A stretch of DNA of 64,000 nt from Bacillota bacterium (GCA_023391635.1 JAEWAQ010000031.1:46467-110466); one strand, 5' to 3'. Shown: positions 27,218-35,755, counted from the first letter of the stretch. Translations and numbers: made by a program. The notes: a model not told the origin generated them from the letters alone.

Positions 27218-29293
27218 ATGACCTCCGTATCCGGCAGGATAACCGGTTTAACCTTGCATGCCAGTCTGCATGCGCTCTGGTGGCTGCTCTTCGCGGCCTC
27301 CTTCGTCGTCTCCGTCTACAGTCACGGATTCGGCATCGGCATTTACAGTGTTCCCTGCACAGACACACCCTGCTATTATTTGCAGATGAAGGCGAGCCAG
27401 CTTGACCAGTTGGCGGCTGCCGGCATTAGCCCCGATCTTTACGGCAGCCTGACTTTTATTTTGCTGGCCCTCCAGAATCTTTCCTTCTGGGTCGTCGGGT
27501 TGCTGCTGTATCGTTACGGCTGGAAGGATCGCTATTGCGTAACGGCATCCATGATGCTCATCGTGACCGGTACGATCTTCAGCACGAACGATGAAATGTT
27601 CAGGGACTACCCGCTCCTCCTCGCTCTGTTCGAGGGGCTTAACACCCTTGGAGCGTCCTACCTCTTTTTTCTGCTGCTGTTTCCCGATGGGCGCTTCAAG
27701 CCGCGTTGGACAGCCGTCCTGGCGTACCTCTGGCTGTTCCATCTTGCCGTGAACTTGGGCCCGCCATTCGTGAGCGTCTCTGCTTTCTTTGCCATTCCTT
27801 CCGAATGGACGTACGGTTTCATCGCCATCGCGCACGTCTTGACCTTCATCGTGCTCGTTTACCGCTTTTTACGGGAGTCCTCGACTGGAACGCGTCGGCA
27901 GATACTTTGGCTGATCGTAAGCCTGTGCGTCTACGTGGGCGCCGGCATTCTCGGCAATATTGTTCCCTTGTTCAGCGCGGACGGCCACGGATTTGCAAGA
28001 ATGCTCATTCAAATCGCGGTCTATGTCAGTTTGATGTTCGTCCCCTTCTCGATCGGCGTCATCGTGCTGGAGCGACGTTCGAAGCATTTGCCGAACGCCT
28101 TTAACCGGTCGATGGTCTACATCGTGCTTAGCGTCCTGATCGTCAGCGCATATGCGTTGTTGGTCGGCTCGATCGGTTATATCATACAAGGCAAGGCGCA
28201 CGCCGTCGTGACGATGCTGGCGACCGGCCTGCTCGCGGTCCTGTTCCAGCCGCTGAGAGCAGGAGTGCAACGAGCGGTCAATCAGCTTGTCTACGGCAAG
28301 CGAGACGATCCGTATCGCATTCTATCAAAGCTGACGGAGCAACTGGAATCTTCTCTGACGCACCAATCGTTGCTTTCGTCCGTAGCAGAGAAGGTCGCTA
28401 TCGCGCTGCAAATTCCTTACGCCGCGATCGAAACATACTCGCGAGTCGGGATCGAACAGTTCGCGGTGTACGGCACGCCTACGGAAGACACCGTCTCGAT
28501 TGAACTGGAAGTGAAAGGCATGTCTGTCGGACGGCTGATTCTCGGCGTCCATCGGCTGGAGGAAGCATTGCCGCCTGGAACTCGCCATATGATCGAGGAT
28601 CTCGTTCGCCAGGTCAGCATTGCCGTACAAACACACAGTCTCGCGGACGATTTGTATCGCTCGCGAGAGCGTCTCGTGAACGCGCGCGAGGAGGAGCGCC
28701 GGCGTATTCGCCGGGATTTGCACGACGGACTCGGTTCCTCTCTCGCCAGCATGACGCTGCATCTCAACGAAGCGATTCGCCATCATCAGGACAAGCCGGA
28801 ACGATCGAAGCAAGCGCTCGAAACCGTGCAGCAGCAGATGCGGCAGTCCATCGCCGACATCAGGCAACTCGTCTATTCGCTGAGACCGCCCGCCCTGGAC
28901 GAGTTCGGACTCGCCTTCGCCCTGCAGGAGCTTGCGCTGCAGTTTCAGACTTCATCGCTGCAAATATCCCTGGAAGGGGCAGACCGGGAGCTTGCGCTCT
29001 CGGCGGCAGCGGAAGCCGCGGTTTACCGGATCGTGCAGGAAGCGCTCACGAATGTCGTTCGCCACGCGAATGCAAGCAAATGTCATATCGAACTGGAGAG
29101 GAAGAGCGGCATGCTTCACATCCGAATCTCGGACAACGGCAGAGGTTTGCCTGCTCATGTCAAACCCGGCATCGGCGTGCGGTCCATCAGAGAACGCGCG
29201 GAAGAACTGGGAGGAAGCTTCGAGCTCGATTCCGCGCCGAACAATGGAACGAGAATCGATGTACGTTTGCCCATCGAGGAGAGGAGTATATAA
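27218..29293 (+). CDS. sensor histidine kinase, HisKA_3 type, 691 residues
   Basis: This is a paralogue of the kinase at 24223 with the same order: membrane helices (residues 15-350), a GAF-like domain (about 365-480), HisKA_3 with the His in RRDLHDGLGSSLASM (about 502), and HATPase_c (ISDNGRGLP, GIGVRSIRERAEELGG). A Cx4C motif, CTDTPC (about 46-51), follows the first membrane helix, as in the other kinase. I place the start at the ATG behind GAGAGGA rather than at an upstream TTG. It ends two bases before its response regulator. The signal is unknown; the shared cysteine pair hints at redox or metal sensing outside the membrane. Confidence 0.93.
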   Translation: MTSVSGRITGLTLHASLHALWWLLFAASFVVSVYSHGFGIGIYSVPCTDTPCYYLQMKASQLDQLAAAGISPDLYGSLTFILLALQNLSFWVVGLLLYRYGWKDRYCVTASMMLIVTGTIFSTNDEMFRDYPLLLALFEGLNTLGASYLFFLLLFPDGRFKPRWTAVLAYLWLFHLAVNLGPPFVSVSAFFAIPSEWTYGFIAIAHVLTFIVLVYRFLRESSTGTRRQILWLIVSLCVYVGAGILGNIVPLFSADGHGFARMLIQIAVYVSLMFVPFSIGVIVLERRSKHLPNAFNRSMVYIVLSVLIVSAYALLVGSIGYIIQGKAHAVVTMLATGLLAVLFQPLRAGVQRAVNQLVYGKRDDPYRILSKLTEQLESSLTHQSLLSSVAEKVAIALQIPYAAIETYSRVGIEQFAVYGTPTEDTVSIELEVKGMSVGRLILGVHRLEEALPPGTRHMIEDLVRQVSIAVQTHSLADDLYRSRERLVNAREEERRRIRRDLHDGLGSSLASMTLHLNEAIRHHQDKPERSKQALETVQQQMRQSIADIRQLVYSLRPPALDEFGLAFALQELALQFQTSSLQISLEGADRELALSAAAEAAVYRIVQEALTNVVRHANASKCHIELERKSGMLHIRISDNGRGLPAHVKPGIGVRSIRERAEELGGSFELDSAPNNGTRIDVRLPIEERSI

Positions 29294-29294
29294 G

Positions 29295-29963
29295 ATGATT
29301 GGAACGGAGACGGAACGGCTGCGCATTTTGCTCGCGGATGATCACCCGATGTTCCTGGAAGGGCTGGCTGCGAATTTGCATCACGAGGAAGGAATCGAAG
29401 TCGCGGGGCAGGCCGCCGACGGCAACGAGGCCGTTCGGCTGGCCGAGCTTCTGCAGCCCGATGTGATCTTGATGGATGTGAACATGCCGGGCAAGAACGG
29501 AATCGAGGCGACACGCGAAATCATCCGGATTTCCCCGCATATCGGCATCTTGATGCTCACGATGTTCGATGACGACGCGTCCGTATTTTCCGCGATGAGA
29601 TCGGGAGCTCGCGGCTATCTGCTCAAAGGCGCGCAAAAAGAGGAAATCATCAGGGCCATTCATGCGGTCGGCGGCGGAGAAGCGATCTTCAGCGCGACGA
29701 TCGCGCGCAAAATGATGTACTACTTCGATGCGATCGTAAACAAAGCGGAGAATGTTCTGTTCCCTGAGCTTACCGCGCGGGAACGCGAAGTGCTGCAGTG
29801 GATCGCCCGCGATCACAGCAACGTGAACATCGCCCGGAGGCTGGGGCTGTCGCTCAAAACCGTCCGCAACCATGTGTCCAATATTTTGAGCAAGCTGCAG
29901 GCCGCGGACAGAGCCCAGGCGATCCTCATCGCCCGGGAAGCCGGATTGGGCCGCGAGCCATGA
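29295..29963 (+). CDS. LuxR/NarL-type response regulator
   Basis: This regulator has 222 residues: a receiver domain (RILLADDHPMFLEGL, Asp in VILMDVNMPG at about residue 61, LLKGAQKEE) and a LuxR helix-turn-helix (LTAREREVLQWIARD, LSLKTVRNHVSNIL). It starts directly after the kinase stop, behind GGAGAGGAG, and is its cognate regulator. It resembles the regulator at 26411 closely, so the two systems look like an old duplication. It converges on the third kinase gene with only 17 bp between stops. Confidence 0.95.
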   Translation: MIGTETERLRILLADDHPMFLEGLAANLHHEEGIEVAGQAADGNEAVRLAELLQPDVILMDVNMPGKNGIEATREIIRISPHIGILMLTMFDDDASVFSAMRSGARGYLLKGAQKEEIIRAIHAVGGGEAIFSATIARKMMYYFDAIVNKAENVLFPELTAREREVLQWIARDHSNVNIARRLGLSLKTVRNHVSNILSKLQAADRAQAILIAREAGLGREP

Positions 29964-29980
29964 TGGGATTCGGCGCCGGT

Positions 29981-30865
29981 TCAAGCGGCCAGCGGCAATT
30001 CGATCGACAGCTCGCACCCCGCCGGATTGCCGTCGGCATCGGCGGAGGATCGAATGTCCACGCCTCCGCCCAGCAGCTTCATCCGTTCGATCATGGACGA
30101 CAGCCCGAATCCGGGAACGGCAGAACCGTACGGTTCTCCGTCACTTTCAAGCCGAAATCGCAGCGTCCCGCCAGAAGTATGCATGGAGAAGCGGGCGCGG
30201 GTGCAATACCCGTGGCGAATACCGTTGGTCAATCCTTCCTGCAGCGCATGAATGAGCGCCTGTTCCGTCAGCCAGCCCAGTTCCAGCTTCGACGGAAGCG
30301 ATATATCCGCTTCGATGGCGACTTCCATCGTATCTTCCGTAAATCGAATCAATTCCCGAAGCGCCGCCTCCAGCGACAACGCCTTCTCATCGTCCGATCC
30401 CATCAACTTCACTGCCCTGCGGACATCGTCCAATCCTTTCCGTACAATCCCGCTTATCAACTCCAATTTATCCCACGGCACGCGATTCTGTTGTTCGGCA
30501 ATCCTCTTCGTCGCTTCCAGTTGAACGATCGCGGCGGTGAGCGTATGTCCGACCACGTCATGGATCTCATGCGCGATGCGGCTGCGCTCTTCCAGCACGG
30601 ACTTCTCCGCAAGCCTCTCCGCGTTGCGCCGAAGCTGCTCCAGCTCCTTGCTTTTGATTCGCAGCTCCGCCGCGCTGCGCTCCGCTTCCCGGCGGACTTG
30701 GCAAAGGCGAACCGAGATCGCCGCCACGACCCCGCACAAGGATAGAAACAATAAGCCGACGAGCGGCAAGCTCTTGCCGAAAAGATACGCCATACAAACG
30801 ATCGCAAGCCAGGCGAACACGCGGTTGCGATCCTTCCATTCCAATCCGATATCGAAGTAGGTCAT
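29981..30865 (-). CDS. short sensor histidine kinase, HisKA_3 type, without adjacent regulator
   Basis: This 294-residue kinase has only about two membrane helices near the N-terminus (FAWLAIVCMAYLFG, LVGLLFLSLCGVVAAI), a coiled-coil stretch (about 55-92), a HisKA_3 domain with the His in AHEIHDVVGHTL (about 102) and a degenerate HATPase_c domain. It has no extracytoplasmic loop of any size, so it may sense within the membrane, like DesK. No response regulator follows it in its own direction. The convergent regulator at 29295 is next door but already has a kinase. It may be an orphan or share that partner. Confidence 0.88.
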   Translation of the reverse strand: MTYFDIGLEWKDRNRVFAWLAIVCMAYLFGKSLPLVGLLFLSLCGVVAAISVRLCQVRREAERSAAELRIKSKELEQLRRNAERLAEKSVLEERSRIAHEIHDVVGHTLTAAIVQLEATKRIAEQQNRVPWDKLELISGIVRKGLDDVRRAVKLMGSDDEKALSLEAALRELIRFTEDTMEVAIEADISLPSKLELGWLTEQALIHALQEGLTNGIRHGYCTRARFSMHTSGGTLRFRLESDGEPYGSAVPGFGLSSMIERMKLLGGGVDIRSSADADGNPAGCELSIELPLAA

Positions 30866-30905
30866 CTGTACATCACCTCACTCCATCCATCATATCGGCG
30901 GTCCG

Positions 30906-30967
30906 TTCCCGCTCACAAGAGACTCGTTCCCGGCAAGCCGGGAAGTTTCCGGGAATCCGGGCGGGAA
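30906..30967. promoter_or_regulatory. cluster of TTCCCG/CGGGAA boxes, copy 3
   Basis: The region before the third kinase gene holds TTCCCG (30906), a perfect 8-2-8 palindrome TTCCCGGC-AA-GCCGGGAA (30927-30944), TTCCGGGAA (about 30947) and CGGGAA (30962). This is the densest group of the motif also seen at 23292 and 27120. Nothing else is visible in 30866-30980. Confidence 0.55.
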
Positions 30968-30980
30968 CGCTTCATGCACG

Positions 30981-31015
30981 AAAAGCCGCTTTTCTCCCCG
31001 AAGGGGTAAAGCGGC
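30981..31015 (-). terminator. rho-independent terminator after aminopeptidase remnant
   Basis: On the minus strand GCCGCTTT and AAAGCGGC form a stem around an inner CCCC/GGGG stem, followed by TTTTCG. It is intact although the gene before it is truncated. Confidence 0.75.
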
Positions 31016-31060
31016 AATCAGCGGGATTCGGCTATCGTCAACCGATGCAACCTCTTTTTT

Positions 31061-31417
31061 TTACAAATCAGTCAGAATTCGGGACCCATCCTCCGTGATC
31101 GCTATCGTATGCTCATACTGAACGCAAATAGAATGATCGATTGTCCGTGCGGTCCATCCGTCATCTTCGACATAGGAACGCCAGCCGCCCAACGTCAACA
31201 TAGGCTCAATCGCCAGAACCATGCCTTGTTTCAGCCGCATTCCCGTACCCATATTGCCATAATGGGGAACCGCCGGCTCTTCCCATAACTCCCGGCCAAT
31301 CGCATGACCCGTAAATTCCCGGACGTTCCCATACCCGAATTGTTGGGCATAGCTGTCAATCGCATACCCAATATCCCCTATCAGTTCCTGCAGCTTATGC
31401 TCCAGACTCCCGGGCAT
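31061..31417 (-). pseudogene. C-terminal fragment of type I methionine aminopeptidase
   Basis: The 118-residue frame matches only the second half of a MetAP of about 250 residues. It keeps the late metal ligands: His in EFTGHAIGREL, Glu in LAIEPML and Glu in QYEHTIAI. The N-terminal half, with the first catalytic His and the two Asp ligands, is missing; only about 80 bp separate the frame from the next gene's terminator. Upstream frames show no homology. It is therefore a truncated remnant that cannot be an active enzyme alone. Expression from the ATG in the frame is possible, and an intact copy presumably lies elsewhere in the genome. Confidence 0.85.
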
Positions 31418-31482
31418 GACTGGGTGGTGTTTAAATTCGTTTATGACGGATAAACTCAGTCAAACTCCCCCAACCCGCGGCC

Positions 31483-31539
31483 CAAAAGAAAAAAGCCGTC
31501 CCGCACACGTCTCATAAAGTGCGAGACATGCAGCGGGAC
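31483..31539 (-). terminator. rho-independent terminator of FAD oxidoreductase gene
   Basis: On the minus strand GTCCCGC and GCGGGAC enclose an inner GTCTC/GAGAC stem and are followed by GGCTTTTTTCTTTT. This is a textbook terminator just after the gene at 31577. Confidence 0.9.
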
Positions 31540-31576
31540 GACCTCCACGTATCGGTTCCCTAACTTAAGATGATTC

Positions 31577-32806
31577 TCACTGCTTCGCGAGCATCCCCGT
31601 CAGCATGGACTCGAATTCCTTCGGTTCCATGGCACGGTTATATATGCCCAGGAACGCGCTTGTCACATCAGGGCTTGCCGCGATAAATTTGTTGACCATG
31701 CGCTGCTCCTGCGTAAACGGGACGTTCTTCGTATATTGACATGCCATTTGATAGCGCGGCATCATTTTCGCTTCCATTCGGCTGTTATATTGTTCGGCCA
31801 TCTGATCCCAGTTGGCATTCCAGTCGCTATACTCGCGCAAAATTCCGGTCAGAATACGTGCGCCGTACAACGCGTCAGGCATCCCTTGACCGACGACAGG
31901 ATCCTTGAAGGACAGCGCATCCCCCACGAGCGCCCATCCCTTGCCCATTCCCTGAAACCAATCATTGTCGTAGCCCTGCAATCCTTTGACCTTCTCCGCT
32001 TGCCGGGCTTGACTCAACCTTCCGGATAGCGGCGCGCTGGCAAATCCGCTCTTTACGATTTCCAGCATGGCGGCATCCGGCGAGTTTTGGAATCTGTCCA
32101 TCCAGTACTTGTCGGTTAACGGGAACATGACGCCTACGACGTACAGTTGATCGCTCGTCGGGAACACAATGCCCATCTTATCGCCGATCTTGTACAGCTC
32201 CACATGAATATCCCCGTCCTGTTCGTACCCTTCATAATAACCGACGTAAGAAGCGAAATCCGTCGGTACGGAAGCGAGGCACGGACTGTTCACGAGCTTG
32301 CGCAGCGTAGATAAGCGACCGTCCGCCCCTACGACCAACTTCGCCCGGAAACTCGCCGTTTCGCCATTCCGATAAACCCCGTTCACCCCCGTCACCGTTT
32401 CCCCTTCCTTGATTACGTCGGTAAGGCGGAAGCCTTCCAGCATCGTCACGCCTGGCTGGGCCAAAGCATGTTCTTGCAGCAACGAATCGAGGTACTTGCG
32501 ACGAATGCACAGGCATTGCGTTTCCCCCTCAACCTCCGGGAAGCGGCCGTCGATAGCCGTATCGTCGAATTGGAAATAAGCCCGGCTGTACAGTGGAGTT
32601 CGCGTCTCCAGCAGACGATCCAGCACCCCCATCTCCCGCAGCATCGCTAACGAATTGTTAAGGAAATTGTGCGTAGACAATACCTCGCTTGGAAAGTGCG
32701 CTTTATCCAAGAGCAGCACCTCGAACCCGGCTTTCGACAATTCGTAGGCAAGCGAAGCTCCGGCCACCCGTGCCCCGACGACGATAACATCAAAGCTCGT
32801 TTTCAT
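31577..32806 (-). CDS. FAD-dependent monooxygenase/oxidoreductase (UbiH/PHBH-like fold)
   Basis: This 409-residue flavoprotein binds FAD through VIVVGARVAGASLAYELSKAG (about residues 8-28). It also has the mid-domain VVGADGRLSTLR (about 155) and the flavin-ribityl block WALVGDALSFKDPVVGQGM (about 290), typical of group A flavin monooxygenases and geranylgeranyl-reductase-like enzymes. There is no signal peptide or membrane helix. It stands alone with its own terminator, so context does not give the substrate. The ATG start lies about 9 bases after GAGAGGATG. Hydroxylation of an aromatic or isoprenoid compound is the most likely general activity. Confidence 0.88.
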   Translation of the reverse strand: MKTSFDVIVVGARVAGASLAYELSKAGFEVLLLDKAHFPSEVLSTHNFLNNSLAMLREMGVLDRLLETRTPLYSRAYFQFDDTAIDGRFPEVEGETQCLCIRRKYLDSLLQEHALAQPGVTMLEGFRLTDVIKEGETVTGVNGVYRNGETASFRAKLVVGADGRLSTLRKLVNSPCLASVPTDFASYVGYYEGYEQDGDIHVELYKIGDKMGIVFPTSDQLYVVGVMFPLTDKYWMDRFQNSPDAAMLEIVKSGFASAPLSGRLSQARQAEKVKGLQGYDNDWFQGMGKGWALVGDALSFKDPVVGQGMPDALYGARILTGILREYSDWNANWDQMAEQYNSRMEAKMMPRYQMACQYTKNVPFTQEQRMVNKFIAASPDVTSAFLGIYNRAMEPKEFESMLTGMLAKQ

Positions 32807-32876
32807 CCGTACTCATCCTCTCTCCATTTGAAGCGCTCTTCGACACTAGCGAATTTGACAGTTTCATTCTATTGAA

Positions 32877-33218
32877 TTAGTGAGGGATGATCCGGAAGCC
32901 GCCGATCAGCGGAAGCGGCTTGCATCTTCCTCCGACGGCATTAAGAATGCCGATAATTGCCAAGACGAATACGCCCAGATTCCCGAGCGGACCGATCAGC
33001 AGCCAGCCGATGATCGGGATGATTGAACTGACGATATTGACGGCGACTGCGGTCAAGAACAACGCCAGACCTTGATTGGCATGATACATCGCGAATTTCG
33101 AATGCTTGGCGGCAAGCAGCGGGACAAAGAAGAGAATGTAAGCCACGATCGCCATCCCTTTATTGTTCGCGATATCCGTCGGTTCGGCTTGCTGAAGCTC
33201 CGGATTTTCAGCTTTCAT
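32877..33218 (-). CDS. DUF4870/Tic20-like small membrane protein
   Basis: This 113-residue protein has about three membrane helices. The first (GMAIVAYILFFVPLLAA) is followed by KHSKFAMYHANQGLALFL, the typical motif of the DUF4870/Tic20-like family, whose role in bacteria is unknown. The last segment carries IIGILNAVGGR. The ATG lies behind GAAAGGAAG. It sits between the FAD oxidoreductase and a lipoprotein gene, all on the minus strand, and may be read from the upstream operon. Confidence 0.8.
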   Translation of the reverse strand: MKAENPELQQAEPTDIANNKGMAIVAYILFFVPLLAAKHSKFAMYHANQGLALFLTAVAVNIVSSIIPIIGWLLIGPLGNLGVFVLAIIGILNAVGGRCKPLPLIGGFRIIPH

Positions 33219-33275
33219 GGGGCATCTTCCTTTCTTTCGTCGAGAATGAACTCGCCTATGGGGTTACTCATCAGC

Positions 33276-33794
33276 CTACTCTTCGACTTCTTCCTGTGCG
33301 GGTTCTGTCGTGATCCCGTAGTCGATGGCCCCTTCTATCGTTTTGTTGTCTTCCATACTCAATTGGAGATGAAATGCGAATATCTCCGTGCCTCTTTGCG
33401 ACGAATAATGGATGCTATTTTCATCCTCGAGCCGATGGAGCTCCGTGTACCCGGCTTTCTGCGCATAATCGACATAGAGCTCGACCACATCATCATAAGG
33501 CAACTCCGTATCGAACATCACCGTGACGCCTCTATCGCTGCCGATCGACGAGACAACTTGTATGCCGTCCGGGAATGGCACGTCGGACGGGAACATATCC
33601 GGAATATCCGCCTTGTTGGAAAAGGTTACTTCCTTGCCGTTGTCGTAGGTGACCGTCAGCTCCCCCTCTTCCTCCACTTGTTTCTCGGCCTTCTCTACCT
33701 CTTTCACGATCTGATCGGCTTTTGAGCAGCCTGTCGCGAGCAGCATGATAGCCAGCGCTGCCAGAATCATTCCATACCCTGCTTGCTTCTTCAT
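33276..33794 (-). CDS. lipoprotein of unknown function
   Basis: This 172-residue secreted lipoprotein has a basic N-terminus (KMKKQ), a hydrophobic segment and the lipobox LLATGC, with Cys at about residue 23. A charged, probably helical stretch (QIVKEVEKAEKQVEEEGE) and a mixed alpha/beta domain follow. I do not recognise the family. I chose the ATG after GGGAG; a GTG six bases upstream is possible, and the longer frame runs into the upstream gene. It starts 37 bp after the copper-amine-oxidase-N gene, so both probably belong to one transcript controlled by the TGACA-box promoter at 35181. Confidence 0.75.
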   Translation of the reverse strand: MKKQAGYGMILAALAIMLLATGCSKADQIVKEVEKAEKQVEEEGELTVTYDNGKEVTFSNKADIPDMFPSDVPFPDGIQVVSSIGSDRGVTVMFDTELPYDDVVELYVDYAQKAGYTELHRLEDENSIHYSSQRGTEIFAFHLQLSMEDNKTIEGAIDYGITTEPAQEEVEE

Positions 33795-33831
33795 TTTCAC
33801 TTTCTCCCTTATCGTATTCGGAATCGTTCGT

Positions 33832-35100
33832 TTACCAATTCCAATCTTCGTTCTGGTCGATCCGATTGCCGTTGATGTCGTAGACGGCATCCCAATCCCA
33901 CTCTGCCGGGTCCTCGGCTGGCGGCTTGACGACATCGAGCTTCAGTTCGAGCTCCATTTTGTGGATTTTAGCCGTTACTGCTTTGAAGTCGGCCTCGACC
34001 GATTCATAAAAGGGATCGTCTCGGCCCGGATGCACGACCCTGATCAATAGCTGCTGGGGCTCTTCGCCAGGAGGCGCGTACACTGCGCTCACTTTGTACT
34101 TGCCGATCGGCACGTTATGCACGCCATACCCGTTGTTCGAATTACTGCCTTTGCTGACGATCGGCTTGCCGCCCACGGTTCCGTCCAGCATCTTCCCTAC
34201 CGGTTCAAGCGTCAGGGTGACATCGTCCCGATTCGGCGGCTCAAGGACCGGGCTCAGCGGATGAATGAGATCCATCATGTAGAACAGCACTTCTCCGCTT
34301 CCGCCTGTTCCAGTCGAGCTATCGAGCTTGACGGTAAAATTGCGGATCGCCCCTTCGTTCCCGGCGAACGGACTGTCGTCATCGGGAGTCAAATCCACGC
34401 TATGCTTCGAGCCTTCATACATGACCGAATATTCGGCGTACGCCATATAAGTCGCGGCCATCTTCGTCAGCTCGATCCGGTACCTGCCGCTCGCATCCGT
34501 TTTCGCTTGCGAATTGCTGTTGTACAGCAGTTGGTTATCGATCGTAATCAAAGCGCCCTGGATCGGATCGCCCTGCGGATTGACGACTTTGCCCTTGACG
34601 ACGTACGGCTCGGCTTGCTCGGTATGGCCGCCAGGCAGTTGGCCTGCGGGTTTGCCCGTGACGATCTGAATGTCCATCCTGCCGGATGCTTGCGAGTAGG
34701 TTACCGTATAACCGCTGTTCTCCGACACGAACCGCAGCGGAATCATCGTGCTGCTCTGGATGATCTGAGGCGGTACGGTCAGCGTCGCCTCTTTGCCGTT
34801 CACTTTGGCAATCAGACTGCCCACGGTCAGCTCAATTTCCATCCCTTCCTTTTTTCCCGTCGCCTTCCGTTCCGCACCGTTCCATTCGACTTCATAACCG
34901 AGCGCTTCGAATATCGCCCGAAAAGGTACCAACGTCGTCCCGTTTTGGATGACCGGCTGTTGATCATGGAACGCAAGCAGCTTTCCGTCCAATTTCACCG
35001 TCACTTCCGCTTCCTTGGCCGTGGCGATCGCTCCTATGCCGGCAAAGGCAAGAAGCAGGACAGAGAGCCAGACGGTCACTTTCGTCGAAAACTTTCCCAT
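33832..35100 (-). CDS. secreted protein with copper-amine-oxidase N-terminal-like domain
   Basis: This 422-residue exported protein has a signal peptide (TVWLSVLLLAFAGIGAIATA). It then has the copper amine oxidase N-like domain common in Paenibacillus surface proteins: NGTTLVPFRAIFEALGYEVEW and STMIPLRFVSENSGYTVTY (about residues 55-150). A carboxypeptidase-regulatory-like beta-sandwich follows (KGKVVNPQGDPIQGALITI, about 180-260), then an uncharacterised C-terminal domain. Despite the name, this domain is not an oxidase and has no catalytic copper site. The ATG lies behind GAGGAGATGGGAG. Its promoter region carries the densest TGACA array of the window. Confidence 0.82.
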   Translation of the reverse strand: MGKFSTKVTVWLSVLLLAFAGIGAIATAKEAEVTVKLDGKLLAFHDQQPVIQNGTTLVPFRAIFEALGYEVEWNGAERKATGKKEGMEIELTVGSLIAKVNGKEATLTVPPQIIQSSTMIPLRFVSENSGYTVTYSQASGRMDIQIVTGKPAGQLPGGHTEQAEPYVVKGKVVNPQGDPIQGALITIDNQLLYNSNSQAKTDASGRYRIELTKMAATYMAYAEYSVMYEGSKHSVDLTPDDDSPFAGNEGAIRNFTVKLDSSTGTGGSGEVLFYMMDLIHPLSPVLEPPNRDDVTLTLEPVGKMLDGTVGGKPIVSKGSNSNNGYGVHNVPIGKYKVSAVYAPPGEEPQQLLIRVVHPGRDDPFYESVEADFKAVTAKIHKMELELKLDVVKPPAEDPAEWDWDAVYDINGNRIDQNEDWNW

Positions 35101-35180
35101 TCTCCCATCTCCTCGCGAAGCATGATCCGCACCCGTGCGCAAAAATCGTTTTAATCGTATTCCTTATGATCGTCGGGCGC

Positions 35181-35230
35181 TAGTTACAAGCTGTCATTTT
35201 GATTGTCACATCCTTGTCACGGCCTTGTCA
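35181..35230 (-). promoter_or_regulatory. TGACA-array promoter (towards copper-amine-oxidase-N gene)
   Basis: On the minus strand four TGACA boxes begin 11, 11 and 12 bp apart (plus-strand TGTCA at 35226, 35215, 35204 and 35192), followed 8 bp on by TGTAACTA (35188-35181). The start codon is about 80 bp further. The last two boxes and TGTAACTA match the sites at 35277 and 53285 base for base in spacing. Confidence 0.65.
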
Positions 35231-35276
35231 CTGGCTGGCGCCGGATGTTGTTTGGGGGACAGAAAGTCAGTCGGTA

Positions 35277-35304
35277 TGACAAAAAAAATGACAGAGTGTA
35301 ACTA
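35277..35304 (+). promoter_or_regulatory. TGACA-box promoter (towards zinc-ribbon/vWA operon)
   Basis: TGACA at 35277 and 35289 (12 bp apart) is followed by TGTAACTA at 35297, 68 bp before the start of the zinc-ribbon gene. It mirrors the site at 35181. The rest of the 35101-35372 gap holds no other recognisable element. Confidence 0.65.
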
Positions 35305-35372
35305 GGGGAGGCATCGCTATTCTTTTACAATAGTGAGGATATAAGCGAATCCATTTCATGGGAGGAATGACA

Positions 35373-35732
35373 ATGAGTTTCATGGATAAAGTGAAAACGG
35401 GATTTTCGGAAGCGGGCAACAAGGCGAAAATCGTCGTGGAAGTCAATAAGTTCAAGATGCAGATCGGCAACAAGCAGAAGGAAATCGAGAAGCAGTATCA
35501 GCATATCGGCCGCTTGTTTTTCCTGAATTCGGTCGGCCGAATGACGGACGACACGGAAGCGGACTTTAAAGCGAGCGTGGAGGACATCCTGCGGTTAGAG
35601 AAGGAAATCGAGGAGCTTCAAAAACAGATCAAAACGCTATCGAACGAAAAAGACTGCGTTTGCGGCAATACGGCTCCGCTGGACGCCCGGTTCTGCCCGT
35701 CTTGCGGGCATACTTTTTCGGAGTCGGATTGA
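35373..35732 (+). CDS. coiled-coil zinc-ribbon protein
   Basis: This 119-residue soluble protein is mostly alpha-helical, with a long charged coiled coil (about residues 15-95), and ends in a zinc ribbon with ligands CVC and CPSC (about 95-112). Proteins of this shape are common next to membrane and surface genes in Firmicutes, but their role is unknown. The ATG at 35373 follows GGGAGG by 7 bases; an ATG at 35358 would overlap that site. It ends 23 bp before the giant vWA gene, so the two are almost certainly one operon. It might act as a cytoplasmic partner of the membrane-anchored vWA protein. Confidence 0.82.
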   Translation: MSFMDKVKTGFSEAGNKAKIVVEVNKFKMQIGNKQKEIEKQYQHIGRLFFLNSVGRMTDDTEADFKASVEDILRLEKEIEELQKQIKTLSNEKDCVCGNTAPLDARFCPSCGHTFSESD

Positions 35733-35755
35733 AAGGTTCGGAGGAGATTTCCGTC

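Noticed and set aside
28932..29294. N-terminal extension of the second response regulator
   Set aside because: It lies inside the kinase gene out of frame; a good ribosome site precedes the ATG at 29295.
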